Origin: SHVZ01 sp044223515
GTDB lineage: Bacteria; Pseudomonadota; Alphaproteobacteria; SHVZ01
Assembly (NCBI GenBank): GCA_044223515.1
Contig: JBGALV010000008.1
Location: forward strand, 11,508-75,507
Direction of reading: 5' to 3'
Length of the DNA: 64,000 nucleotides
Position numbers and translations under genes: made by a program. Positions 7,833 to 16,231 of this stretch are shown here, piece by piece. The first letter of the stretch is position 1. Each line of letters starts with the position of its first letter. Below the pieces are notes generated by a model. The model worked only from the letters and a program-made list of their open reading frames with translations, did no database searches and had not been told where the DNA came from.

Positions 7833-8884
7833 GCCTTCGCTCCCGCATAGGGGGCTGGCGGCGCATCCGCGTCGAGCGGCCAGCGCGGGCGTGGCGCCAC
7901 GTCGAGCCCGTCCTCGAGCCCGAGGCGGCGGCGCTCGATGCCGGCCCAGGCGATCATCGCCGCGTTGTCGGTGCAGAGCGACAGCGGCGGGGCGACGAAG
8001 CGCACGCCCTCTCGTGCGGCGAGATCGCCGAGAACCTGGCGGAGCCGCGTGTTGGCGGCGACGCCGCCCGCGACCACGAGCGTGTGGCCGGGGCCGAACT
8101 CGCCGGCGAAGCGCCGCAAGGCATTCCTGGTGCGATCGGCGAGCGAGGCGGCGACCGATTCCTGGAAGCTCGCGGCGAGATCGGCCTGGTCCTGCGCGGT
8201 GGGGTCGTGGCCGAGCGCATCGGCGGCCTGCGCCACCGCGGTCTTCAACCCTGAGAAGGAGAAGTCCGATCCCGGCCGGCCGATCATCGGCCGCGGCAGC
8301 GGATGGCGCTTCGGATCGCCCGACTTCGCCGCGTGCTCGATCGCGGGGCCGCCGGGGAAGCCGAGGCCCAGCTTCTTCGCCGCCTTGTCGAAGGCCTCGC
8401 CGGCGGCATCATCGATCGTGGTGCCGTAGCGCCGGTAACGGCCGACGCCCTCGACCGCGAGCAGCTGGCAGTGGCCGCCCGAGACCAGCAGCAGCAGGTA
8501 GGGGAACGGCACGTCGTCGGAGAGGCGCGGGCTCAGCGCATGGCCTTCGAGGTGATTGACCGCGAGGAAGGGAAGGCGGCGGGCGAGCGCCAGGGCCTTG
8601 CCCAAGGTAGAGCCCACGATGACGCCGCCGATCAGGCCGGGGCCGGTGGTCGCGGCGATCAGGTCGAGGTCGGCGAAACCGAGCTTCGCCTCCTCGAGCG
8701 CCTGGCGCACCAGGCCCTGCAGCAGCTCCAGATGGGCGCGTGCCGCCACCTCGGGCACCACCCCGCCGAAAGGCCGGTGATGCTCGAGCTGCGAGGCGAC
8801 GACGCTCGCGAGGATGCGCCGATCGCCGTCGACGATCGCCGCGGCGGTCTCGTCGCAACTGGTCTCGATGCCGAGGGCCAACAT
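7829..8884 (-). CDS. tsaD: tRNA N6-adenosine threonylcarbamoyltransferase TsaD
   Basis: 351-residue Kae1/TsaD/YgjD protein that transfers threonylcarbamoyl to A37 of ANN-decoding tRNAs together with TsaB and TsaE. Begins MLALGIETSCDETAAA; the metal-binding motif NHLEGH gives His111 and His115; SFSGLKTAV and VAGGVAANTRLR are also present. The start at 8884 gives normal length; a longer in-frame extension runs through the repeat element and is not convincing. In many relatives tsaD is directly divergent from hemC; here 3.4 kb separates them. Confidence 0.97.
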   Translation of the reverse strand: MLALGIETSCDETAAAIVDGDRRILASVVASQLEHHRPFGGVVPEVAARAHLELLQGLVRQALEEAKLGFADLDLIAATTGPGLIGGVIVGSTLGKALALARRLPFLAVNHLEGHALSPRLSDDVPFPYLLLLVSGGHCQLLAVEGVGRYRRYGTTIDDAAGEAFDKAAKKLGLGFPGGPAIEHAAKSGDPKRHPLPRPMIGRPGSDFSFSGLKTAVAQAADALGHDPTAQDQADLAASFQESVAASLADRTRNALRRFAGEFGPGHTLVVAGGVAANTRLRQVLGDLAAREGVRFVAPPLSLCTDNAAMIAWAGIERRRLGLEDGLDVAPRPRWPLDADAPPAPYAGAKA

Positions 8885-8929
8885 GGCGTGGCTATAGCAC
8901 GCGAGTGTGAACGCTACGACCTCGCTGGC

Positions 8930-9041
8930 GCTTGCCCCCTCCCTAGCCCTCCCCCGCGTACGACGCGGGAGAGGGGACGCGAAGTCGTACCCCCTCTCCC
9001 GCGAAGCGGGGGAGGGTGGGGAGGGGGCGAGCGAAGCGAGG
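8930..9041. repeat. GC-rich nested inverted repeat, element 2
   Basis: Outer arms of roughly CCTCGCTGGCGCTTGCCCCC and its near complement GGGGGCGAGCGAAGCGAGG enclose further hairpins, including CCCCGCGTACGACGCGGG. A 29-base stretch at 8947-8975 is identical to 11368-11396 in element 3. Located in the gap between the divergent tsaD and the phosphatase-like gene at 9102. Confidence 0.75.
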
Positions 9042-9101
9042 TTCGTTGCGATCCATGCCGCTAAGACGTATTGAGCATTCCTGAATTGAGAGGAATCAGA
9101 G

Positions 9102-9530
9102 ATGACCCAGACCACCGAGATCGCCCCCGGACTTTCCGTGACGGCGCAGATCGAGAAGGCCGACGTCGCCCAGATCGCGAAGCAAGGCTTCAAAACCATC
9201 ATCAACAACCGTCCCGACAGCGAGGGCGTGCCGGTGACGGCCGCCGACGCCAAGGCCGAGGCCGAGCGCAACGGGCTCCGCTATGCCTACCTGCCGGTGA
9301 CCTCCTCGACGATCACGGCTGCCGATCTCGTCGCCTTCGACAAGCTGGTTGCCGAGAATCCGAAGCCGATCCTCGCCCATTGCCGCTCGGGCACGCGCAC
9401 CTACCTGCTCTGGGCCGCGGCCCAGGTGGCGAACGGGAAGGCGGACGCGAACGCCCTGGTCGCCGAGGCCGCGTCGAAGGGATTCGACATCAAGTCGCTG
9501 CCGATGCTCGCGGCCAAGCTCAAGGGATGA
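9102..9530 (+). CDS. Beta-lactamase-hydrolase-like (TIGR01244) phosphatase-fold protein
   Basis: 142-residue protein of the TIGR01244/DUF442 group, a tyrosine-phosphatase-like fold often annotated as sulfur transferase or Blh-like. The catalytic loop is HCRSGTR (Cys94, Arg99). NNRPDSEGVP near residue 35 is also typical. In several bacteria the domain is fused to a persulfide dioxygenase or lies beside one and is linked to sulfide handling; here it stands alone. AGAGGAAT precedes the ATG. It overlaps the next gene by four bases. Confidence 0.88.
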   Translation: MTQTTEIAPGLSVTAQIEKADVAQIAKQGFKTIINNRPDSEGVPVTAADAKAEAERNGLRYAYLPVTSSTITAADLVAFDKLVAENPKPILAHCRSGTRTYLLWAAAQVANGKADANALVAEAASKGFDIKSLPMLAAKLKG

Positions 9531-10012
9531 GTGCGGATGTCGTCATCCGCCCGGCGCGCGAGTCGGACCGCGAGGTTCTGATCGAGCTGTTCCTCGGACT
9601 CAACGTCTACGAGGAGCCGTTCGTCGGCAATCGGCGCCTGGATCGTGCCGGCGCGATCGACTCCCTGGCTTTCGCCGAGAAGAAGGTCGCCGATACCGGC
9701 GGCGTGAAGCTGGTCGCCGAGATCGACGGATCGGTCGTCGGTCACCTCTTCCTCACCTGGGAGAAGCACGGTGCCTGCGTCCGCGACGACGAGAAGGACT
9801 ACGGCTACGTCTCGGAGCTGTTCGTGCGCGAGGCGCATCGCGGCAAGGGCATCGGCCGCGCGTTGCTGCAGGAGGCCGAGCGCCTGACCAGGGAGAAGGG
9901 CTTCGGCCACATCATGCTCGGCGTGCTCCACGGCAACACGGTCGCCGAGCGCGCCTATGCCCGCTTCGGCTTCAAGCCCTACGCTGCCGACCTGGTGAAG
10001 CCGATCGCTTAG
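9527..10012 (+). CDS. GNAT family N-acetyltransferase
   Basis: 161-residue GNAT acetyltransferase. The acetyl-CoA loop is seen in REAHRGKGIGRALLQEAERL, followed by AYARFGFKPY. Substrate unknown. ATG at 9527 overlaps the stop of the preceding phosphatase-like gene (ATGA), so both form a two-gene operon. Its stop shares bases with the stop of the convergent amidohydrolase gene. Confidence 0.92.
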   Translation: MSADVVIRPARESDREVLIELFLGLNVYEEPFVGNRRLDRAGAIDSLAFAEKKVADTGGVKLVAEIDGSVVGHLFLTWEKHGACVRDDEKDYGYVSELFVREAHRGKGIGRALLQEAERLTREKGFGHIMLGVLHGNTVAERAYARFGFKPYAADLVKPIA

Positions 10013-11157
10013 GCCGCTTCGCCGTCGTGCCACCAGCGGCCGCCGAGCACGGTCCCGCGGAGGCCGAGGCGCTGCTTGCCCGCGAGGGTCATGCCGACCG
10101 TATCGAGGTAGTCGAAGCTCCCGCTCTGAAGCTCGATCAGCACCGCATCGCCCGGTGCGCCGACCTTGAGGTTGCCGAGATCGGGACGGCGCACGGCCTT
10201 GGCCGGCGTCTCGGTCGCGGCGCGCACCACGTCCTTCAACGGCATGCCGAGGCAGAGCATCTTCGACATGGTGTGGAGCGTCGAGATCGCCGGACCGTCG
10301 ATCGAGCGGATATGCACGTCGGAAGAGATCACGTCGGGCGGGAAGCCCGCCTTCAGCATCGCCGCCGCGGTCTCGAAGCTGAACGCGCCGGCGCCATGGC
10401 CGACGTCGAAGATCACGCCCATCTTCCGTGCCTCGGCGGCGAGCGGCAGCACCTGGCCCTTGGTGTCGAGCGCGTGGCTGAGGCGAGGGCGGCAGCAATG
10501 GGTCAGCACATCGCCGGGGCGAAGCCGCTCCAGGATGTCGACGAAGCGCGGCGGCGGCGGACCGACATGCGCCATCATCGGCAGGCCCGTCAGCTGGGCC
10601 GCTTCCCGCGCGACGTCGAGCGCGCCGATGCCGAGCGATCCGGAGGTGTTGTAGCCGATGCGCACCTTCACGCCGACGACCAGGTCCCGGTTCTCGTTGG
10701 CGACGCGGACGCACTCCTCGATGTCCATCAGCTCGGGGATCTGCGCCTCGCCGTAGGCAAGTGTCTTGCCGAGGCCGAAGATGCCGGCGAAGGAGATGTT
10801 GAGGTAGGCCAGGATGCGGACGGCCGACTTCTCGATCACATGCCTGCGGAAACCCGGGAAATTTCCGGCGCCCGCCGAGCCCGCGTCGATGCTGGTCGTG
10901 GTCCCGCTGTCGCGGCCGAGCTTCTCGGCATCGATGCTGAGCGAGGTGCCGCCCCAGTAGACATGCGTATGCAGGTCGATGATGCCGGGCAGCACCAGCC
11001 TGCCGCGGGCGGAACGGACCTCCTTCGCCGACTTGCGGTCGAGCCCGGGCCCGATCGCGCTCACCTTGCCGTTGGCGAAGGCGACATCGGCCGGGCCGTC
11101 TATGCCCTGGGCTGGGTCGATGACATGGCCATCGACGATCATCAAGTCGTGCTGCAT
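10009..11157 (-). CDS. Amidohydrolase/deacetylase family metallohydrolase
   Basis: 382-residue amidohydrolase related to the EF_0837/AHA_3915 group, close to dihydroorotase and D-aminoacylase. Metal-site landmarks are GIIDLHTHVYWGG (HxH), VGVKVRIG with a Lys in the position of the carboxylated Lys, MMAHVGPPPP, THCCRP and SSDVH. Start at MQHDLMIVDG (11157) chosen from the family's usual beginning; upstream codons are repeat-derived. Likely hydrolyses an N-acyl or cyclic amide; substrate unknown. Convergent with the GNAT gene, sharing a TTAG overlap. Confidence 0.88.
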   Translation of the reverse strand: MQHDLMIVDGHVIDPAQGIDGPADVAFANGKVSAIGPGLDRKSAKEVRSARGRLVLPGIIDLHTHVYWGGTSLSIDAEKLGRDSGTTTSIDAGSAGAGNFPGFRRHVIEKSAVRILAYLNISFAGIFGLGKTLAYGEAQIPELMDIEECVRVANENRDLVVGVKVRIGYNTSGSLGIGALDVAREAAQLTGLPMMAHVGPPPPRFVDILERLRPGDVLTHCCRPRLSHALDTKGQVLPLAAEARKMGVIFDVGHGAGAFSFETAAAMLKAGFPPDVISSDVHIRSIDGPAISTLHTMSKMLCLGMPLKDVVRAATETPAKAVRRPDLGNLKVGAPGDAVLIELQSGSFDYLDTVGMTLAGKQRLGLRGTVLGGRWWHDGEAA

Positions 11158-11221
11158 GGAGATCTCGGGAAAGGAGAGGTGAGGCCTGTGTTTAACTGGA
11201 GCTCGTCCTCGCGCCAAACCG

Positions 11222-11250
11222 AGATGCATCTGGGTGAAACCAAATGCATC
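11222..11250. repeat. Short inverted repeat GATGCAT...ATGCATC
   Basis: GATGCAT at 11222-11228 and ATGCATC at 11244-11250 are complementary 7-base arms around a 15-base spacer. It lies upstream of the amidohydrolase start and directly adjacent to the larger GC-rich element 3. It could be a regulatory hairpin or an end of a mobile repeat. Confidence 0.5.
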
Positions 11251-11255
11251 GAGCG

Positions 11256-11400
11256 AGCTCCCTCTCCCGGCGCGTTAGCGACGGGGGAGGGACGGGGTGG
11301 GGGCCGCGCGAAGCGCGGTCTTCCTTCACCCGCTCGCAGACCCTCGCTGCGCTCGGCCCCCACCCTGCCCTCCCCCGCGTACGACGCGGGAGAGGGTTCT
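11256..11400. repeat. GC-rich nested inverted repeat, element 3
   Basis: Long hairpin-rich block between the amidohydrolase and DODA genes. Sub-hairpins include CCGCGCGAAGCGCGG, and GGGGTGGGGGCC pairing with GGCCCCCACCC. It shares the 29-base stretch 11368-11396 with element 2 at 8947-8975. Such nested GC-rich blocks are typical dispersed repeats of alphaproteobacterial genomes. Confidence 0.75.
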
Positions 11401-11406
11401 CCGATC

Positions 11407-12186
11407 TCAGTGCAGCAGGTAGCTGTCCCAGGCGAGCGTGCCGCCGGTGACGCCGAACGGTAGGTGCTCGATCGTCGCTGTCTCGGCGCCGGCGCCGAGC
11501 GCCACGAACAGCGGCAGGAAATGCTCGTCGGTCGGATGCGCGCGCTGTGCGTTCGGCGCCTGGGTCCGATAGTCGAGCAGCGCCGCGAAGTCGCGCTCCT
11601 CGATCCGGGCCTTTATCCAGTCGACGAATTCCTTGGCCCATCCGGCGATCTGCCCTTCGCCGGCGCGGCGGTCGATGTCGCGGAGGTTGTGGGTGAACTG
11701 TCCCGACCCGACGATCAGAACGCCCTCATCGCGAAGCGAAGCGAGGGCCTGGCCGACGCGGAAGTGGTGCGCCGGATCCAGCTCCGGCTGGATCGAGAGC
11801 TGGGCGGTCGGGATATCGGCGTCCGGGAACATCAGCTTGAGCGGCGACCAGGCGCCGTGGTCGAGACCGTATTCGGCCATGCCCGAGCGGATCCCGACCT
11901 TGTTCAGGAGGCAGACCGCTTCCGCTGCCAAGCCCGGCGCACCCGGCGCGGGGTAGGAGAGACGATAGAGCTCGTCCGGGAAGCCGTAGAAATCGTGGAT
12001 CGTCTCCGGCCTCTCGGCGTTGCTGACGGCCGGGATGTTGGTGAGCCAATGGGCGGAGGCGACCAGGATCGCCTTCGGCTTCGCGAGGCGCTTGCCCAGG
12101 CCGGCGATGGCCGCGCCCGGCCGGCCCGGATCGATCAGGGTCATCGGCGAGCCGTGGGAGACGAACAGGGTGGGCAGGCGGGACAT
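11407..12186 (-). CDS. DODA-type extradiol ring-opening dioxygenase (YgiD/LigB-like)
   Basis: 259-residue class III extradiol dioxygenase of the DODA/YgiD group, which opens catechol rings such as DOPA. Candidate metal and catalytic residues are His11 (SHGSP), His46 (SAHW), His110 (LDHGAW), His166 (GSGQFTHN) and His217/His222 (HPTDEHFLPL). Length and layout are normal. It stands alone, transcribed towards repeat element 3 and divergent from hemC, with 115 bases between. The natural substrate in bacteria is mostly unknown. Confidence 0.92.
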   Translation of the reverse strand: MSRLPTLFVSHGSPMTLIDPGRPGAAIAGLGKRLAKPKAILVASAHWLTNIPAVSNAERPETIHDFYGFPDELYRLSYPAPGAPGLAAEAVCLLNKVGIRSGMAEYGLDHGAWSPLKLMFPDADIPTAQLSIQPELDPAHHFRVGQALASLRDEGVLIVGSGQFTHNLRDIDRRAGEGQIAGWAKEFVDWIKARIEERDFAALLDYRTQAPNAQRAHPTDEHFLPLFVALGAGAETATIEHLPFGVTGGTLAWDSYLLH

Positions 12187-12301
12187 CGGGGCACTCCGGG
12201 ACGGAACCCTCTAAATGTAGGCGATATTGATACATTTTCCACCCCCGCGTCGAAGCGCACGCTTGGCGCCGTCACGCGCGAGGGGTAGGTCTTAGGGCAT
12301 C

Positions 12302-13207
12302 ATGGCATCCCTTCTCCGGCTCGGCACCCGCGGCAGCAAGCTCGCCCTCGTCCAGGCGCACGAGACCAAGGATCGTCTCGGCCGCTCCCATGGCTCGCTC
12401 TCCGCCCCGGACGCGGTCGAGATCGTGACCATCGTCACCACCGGCGATTCGGTGCAGAACCGCCTGCTCTCCGAGATCGGCGGCAAGGGCCTGTTCACCA
12501 AGGAGATCGACGAGGCGCTGCTCGCGGGCCGCGTCGACATCGCGGCGCACTCCATGAAGGACCTGCCGACGACGCTGCCCGACGGCATCGTCATCGGCGC
12601 GGTGCTGCCGCGCGAGGATCCCCGCGACGCGCTGATCGGCGCCTGTCGGATCGCCGACCTGGCCCAAGGCGCCACGCTCGGCACCGCCTCGCTCCGCCGC
12701 GCCGCCCAGGCCAAGGCGCTGCGCCCGGACCTGGCGATCGTGCCGCTCCGCGGCAATGTCGACACGCGCATCCGCAAGATCGAGGCCGGCGAGGCGAAGG
12801 CCACCATGCTCGCGGTCGCCGGCCTGAAGCGGCTCGGCCTCATGGAGAGCGTCGGATCGCCGCTCGAGCCCGAGGAGATGCTGCCCTCGGTCGCCCAGGG
12901 CGCGATCGCGATCGCCTGTCGCGCCGGCGACAGCCGGACGCTCGACCTGCTCGCCGCGATCGACGACGAGCCGAGCCGGCTCCGCGTGACCGCCGAGCGC
13001 GAGATGCTGGCGGTCCTCGACGGCTCCTGCCGGACGCCGATCGCCGGCCTGGCCGAGATCGAGGGCGCGACGCTCAAGCTGCGCGGCCTCGTCGCCAGCA
13101 GCGACGGCACGCGCGTCGACCGCGACGAGCGCAGCGGTGCGGCTGCCGATGCCGAGAGGATCGGTCGCGACCTCGGTGCCGCGCTGAAGGCGGCCATCGC
13201 CAGATGA
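12302..13207 (+). CDS. hemC: Hydroxymethylbilane synthase (porphobilinogen deaminase)
   Basis: 301-residue enzyme that polymerises four porphobilinogens into hydroxymethylbilane. Starts LLRLGTRGSKLAL; AAHSMKDLPT and GTASLRRAAQ are conserved; Cys243 in LDGSCRTPIAG is the dipyrromethane cofactor attachment site. The stop overlaps the hemD ATG by four bases, giving a hemC-hemD operon. Confidence 0.97.
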   Translation: MASLLRLGTRGSKLALVQAHETKDRLGRSHGSLSAPDAVEIVTIVTTGDSVQNRLLSEIGGKGLFTKEIDEALLAGRVDIAAHSMKDLPTTLPDGIVIGAVLPREDPRDALIGACRIADLAQGATLGTASLRRAAQAKALRPDLAIVPLRGNVDTRIRKIEAGEAKATMLAVAGLKRLGLMESVGSPLEPEEMLPSVAQGAIAIACRAGDSRTLDLLAAIDDEPSRLRVTAEREMLAVLDGSCRTPIAGLAEIEGATLKLRGLVASSDGTRVDRDERSGAAADAERIGRDLGAALKAAIAR

Positions 13208-14862
13208 CACGCGCGCTCGTCACGCGCCCCAAGGAAGACTCGGCGGACCTGATCCGCGCGCTCGAGCAGCGCGGCATCGCCGTCGTCGCCGAGCCGCTGC
13301 TGACGATCAGGCCGAAGGCCGGCGCGGCCGTCGAAACGAACGGCGTGCAGGCGCTGCTGTTCACCTCGGCCAACGGTGCACGGTTCTTCGCCGATGCGTC
13401 CAAGGTACGCGACCTGCCGGCCTTCGCCGTCGGCGACGCGACCGCGAAGACGTTGCGCGATCTCGGCTTCGCCAAGGTCGAGAGCGCACAGGGTGATGTC
13501 GAGGATCTGGAGCGGCTGGTCCGGCGGCGTCTCGATCCGACGCGCGGCAAGCTGCTGCATGCGGCGGGCTCGTCGGTCGCGGGCGATCTCGCCGGTCGGC
13601 TGAAGGCCGCCGGCTTCGAGGTCGATCGCGTGCCGCTCTACGAGTCCGAGCCGGCCGACGCGCTGACCGACATGACGCGCGCCGAGATCGCCGCCGGCCG
13701 CATCGACTGGGTCCTGGTTTTCTCTCCCCGTACCGCCGCGACGTTTGCTAGCGTGATCGAGCGTGCCGGCCTTGCCGACAGGGCCGCCAAGATGATGCTC
13801 GTGGCGCTGAGCGACGCCGCCGCCAAGGCGACGCCGCTCAAGTTCCAGCGCGTCGCCGTCGCCGCCGAGCCGACCCAGGCGGCGCTGCTCGCAACCGTGG
13901 ACGGGTTGATCGCAAAACCGCCGATGACCGAGACGAAGCTCCCCCCCGCACCTCCGCCACAACGACGGCTTGTTCCCTTCATCATCGCGGCCGGTGTCGT
14001 CGCCGGCGTGGTGGGCGGCCTCATCGTCGTCTCGCAGCAGAAGCCGGCGACGGTCGCAGGGTCCGTCGATCTCTCGCCGGTGCTGCAGCGCCTGGACAAG
14101 ATCGAGGCATCGGTCGCCGCGCTCGGCCAGCGCGTCGACGGCGTCGCCAACGAGGCCCGTCAGGCGGGAGCCAAGGCGTCGGCCGCCGCCGAGGCCGCCT
14201 CGTCGCGACCGGCGGACGCGTCGGCGCCCTCGATCGATCTGAGCCCGATCGAGAAGAAGCTGACTGCGCTCGAGCAGTCGATCGCCGACGTGTCGCGCCG
14301 GGCAACAGTCGCGGCCGACACCGAGAAGCGCCTGGCCGAGGTCGAGCGCCTCGCCAAGGCCGAGCGCAACGTCGACGCGGCGGCGCTGGCCGCGCTCAAG
14401 CTCGGCGACGCGCTGAATGCCGGCCGACCCTACAAGGCGGAACTCGTGCTGTTCGCCAATACGCCGGGCATCGAGGCCGAGGTGAAGACGCTGATGACCC
14501 ATGCCGAGACCGGCGTGCCGTCACGTGCGACGCTGATCGAGCGCTTTCCGGCTGCCGCGGCGGGTGCCGTGCGCAACGCCGATCGCGGCGACGACCTGCT
14601 GAGCCAGACGATCGCCAAGCTGAAAGGCCTGGTGCAGATCCGGCGCGTGGCGCCCGGCGACGATCTCGACGGCAGGCTCGCGCGGGCCGAGCTGCTGCTG
14701 AAGGCAGGCGATCTCCCAGGCGCGCTCGCCGCGCTCGATGGATTGCCGGACGGGGCGGCGAAGGCGCTCGCCTCCTGGCGCGCGGACGCGCAGGCGCGGC
14801 TCGACGCCGAACGCGCGCTCGATCGCGCGACGCAGGCGCTCGCCACGCCGCGCGCCGGCTGA
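13204..14862 (+). CDS. hemD: Uroporphyrinogen-III synthase joined in frame to a Mic60/mitofilin-like protein
   Basis: 552-residue reading frame. Residues 1-240 are HemD (uroporphyrinogen-III synthase): LVTRPKEDS, LLFTSANGARFF, HAAGSSVAGDLAGRL, RVPLYESEPA, VFSPRTAATF. From Met241 the sequence becomes a second protein type: a Pro-rich linker, one membrane helix (about 256-277), a long coiled coil, and a C-terminal mitofilin signature (LGDALNAGRPYKAELVLFA, GVPSRATLIERFP). In alphaproteobacteria these are normally two adjacent genes. Removing one A from the AAAA run at 13914-13917 would end HemD at a TGA overlapping ATG 13924 (ATGA), so a one-base indel may explain the fusion. If real, the topology is consistent: HemD cytoplasmic, coiled coil periplasmic. 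Confidence 0.88.
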   Translation: MTRALVTRPKEDSADLIRALEQRGIAVVAEPLLTIRPKAGAAVETNGVQALLFTSANGARFFADASKVRDLPAFAVGDATAKTLRDLGFAKVESAQGDVEDLERLVRRRLDPTRGKLLHAAGSSVAGDLAGRLKAAGFEVDRVPLYESEPADALTDMTRAEIAAGRIDWVLVFSPRTAATFASVIERAGLADRAAKMMLVALSDAAAKATPLKFQRVAVAAEPTQAALLATVDGLIAKPPMTETKLPPAPPPQRRLVPFIIAAGVVAGVVGGLIVVSQQKPATVAGSVDLSPVLQRLDKIEASVAALGQRVDGVANEARQAGAKASAAAEAASSRPADASAPSIDLSPIEKKLTALEQSIADVSRRATVAADTEKRLAEVERLAKAERNVDAAALAALKLGDALNAGRPYKAELVLFANTPGIEAEVKTLMTHAETGVPSRATLIERFPAAAAGAVRNADRGDDLLSQTIAKLKGLVQIRRVAPGDDLDGRLARAELLLKAGDLPGALAALDGLPDGAAKALASWRADAQARLDAERALDRATQALATPRAG

Positions 14863-14867
14863 TTCCC

Positions 14868-16224
14868 ATGCGGCGCGTCCTTCTCTATCTCGTTCAGCTC
14901 GCGATCATCGTCGCGGCGGCGATCTGGCTCGCCGAGCAGCCAGGCGAGGTGCGCATCGATTGGTTCGGCTGGCGGATCGAGACCTCCGCCGCCGTGCTGC
15001 TGCTGATCGTGCTCGCGCTCGCCTGGGTTCTCGCCGTCCTGCGCGGGATCTGGAAATGGTTGCGGCGCGCGCCGGGACGCTTCGTCGAGGCACGGCGCGA
15101 GCGTCGCCGCGAGGAAGGCTACGAGGCGCTGGGACGCGGGCTCGCGGCGGTCGCGGCCGGCGATGCGCAGGAGGCGCGGCGCTTCGCGCGCAAGGCGAGC
15201 ACCCTGCTCGACGAGCCGCCGCTGACACGGCTGCTCACCGCCCAGGCGGCGCAGCTCGGCGGCGACGAGAAGGAAGCCGCGCGCCAGTTCCAGGCGATGC
15301 GCGACGATCCGGCGACGGAGTTCGTCGGGCTTCGCGGCCTGTTGGCGAAGGCGCTTCGCGACAACGACCGCGGCCAGGCGCTGGCGCTCGCCGAGCGCGC
15401 GCTGGAGCTGAAGCCGACCGCGCCGTGGCTGCTCAAGCAGACCTTCGCGCTGCAGGCCGAAGCGGGCTCCTGGCGGAAGGCGATGGTGACTCTGGCCGAT
15501 GCCGCCGGCCGCGGCGCGATCGAGAAGGAGACCGCCCGCCGGGCCCGCACCGCGCTGCTGGTGGCGCTCGCCGGCGAGACCGACGATGCGCTCGAGGCGA
15601 AGCACCTGACCAGCGAGGCGACCGAGCTCGCGCCGGGCTTCGCGCCGGCGGCGGTGAAGCTGGCCGAGCTGCATGCGGCGGCAGGATCCGAGCGGAGGGC
15701 GATCAAGACGCTGGAACGCGCCTGGGCCTCCCGACGTCGCGCGCGCCTGGCTGGCGCTTCGCGCCGGGTCCGGCCCGCTCGATCGTCTCCGCTGGCTGCA
15801 GCGGCTGACATCGACACACGAGACCCATGCCGAGTCGCGGCTCGCGCTCGCCGAGGCGGCGCTCGACGCCCAGCTCTGGGGCGAGGCGCGCCGGCAGCTC
15901 CACGATCTTGCCCAGGCGCCGACGCCGCGGGCGATCCGCCTGATGGCGCGGGTCGAGCGCGAGGAGCGGGCCGACGTCGAGGCCGCGCGCGCCTGGCTCG
16001 AACGCCAGCCGATGGCCGAGCCCGATCCCGCCTGGGTCTGCAACGCCTGCGGTGCGCAGTCGACTCTCTGGAGTGCGCGCTGCGGCCATTGCGGCGCGTT
16101 CAACTCGCTGACCTGGAAGCCGCCGCCCAGGATCCAGCAGATCGACCGGCCGCCGGCGATGCTGACGCCGGTCAATCCGGAGCCCGTGCCGGAGATTCCG
16201 CCGGCACCCGCCTCCAGCGGATAG
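14868..16224 (+). pseudogene. HemY-like membrane TPR protein with zinc ribbon, frameshifted
   Basis: Heme-operon HemY family protein (COG3898, unrelated to protoporphyrinogen oxidase HemY). Frame one gives residues 1 to about 287: two N-terminal membrane helices (MRRVLLYLVQLAIIVAAAIW and SAAVLLLIVLALAWVLAVL) and TPR-like helices up to TLERAWAS. The correct C-terminus then continues in another frame from about 15730: PDVARAWLALRAGSGPLDRL, ending with the metal-ribbon CNACGAQSTLWSARCGHCGAF and a Pro-rich tail stopping at 16224. Restoring the frame needs loss of one base or gain of two near 15720-15735. Both halves show good family character, so a recent mutation or a sequence error is likely. 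Confidence 0.82.
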
Positions 16225-16231
16225 GACATTC

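Noticed and set aside
5579..11400. CRISPR array
   Set aside because: The repeats are few, unequal, hairpin-rich and irregularly spaced, with no unique spacers or cas genes.
12292..14502. A 736-codon frame antisense to hemC and hemD
   Set aside because: Low-complexity Arg/Ser/Gly-rich translation with no domain; the opposite strand carries clear heme genes.
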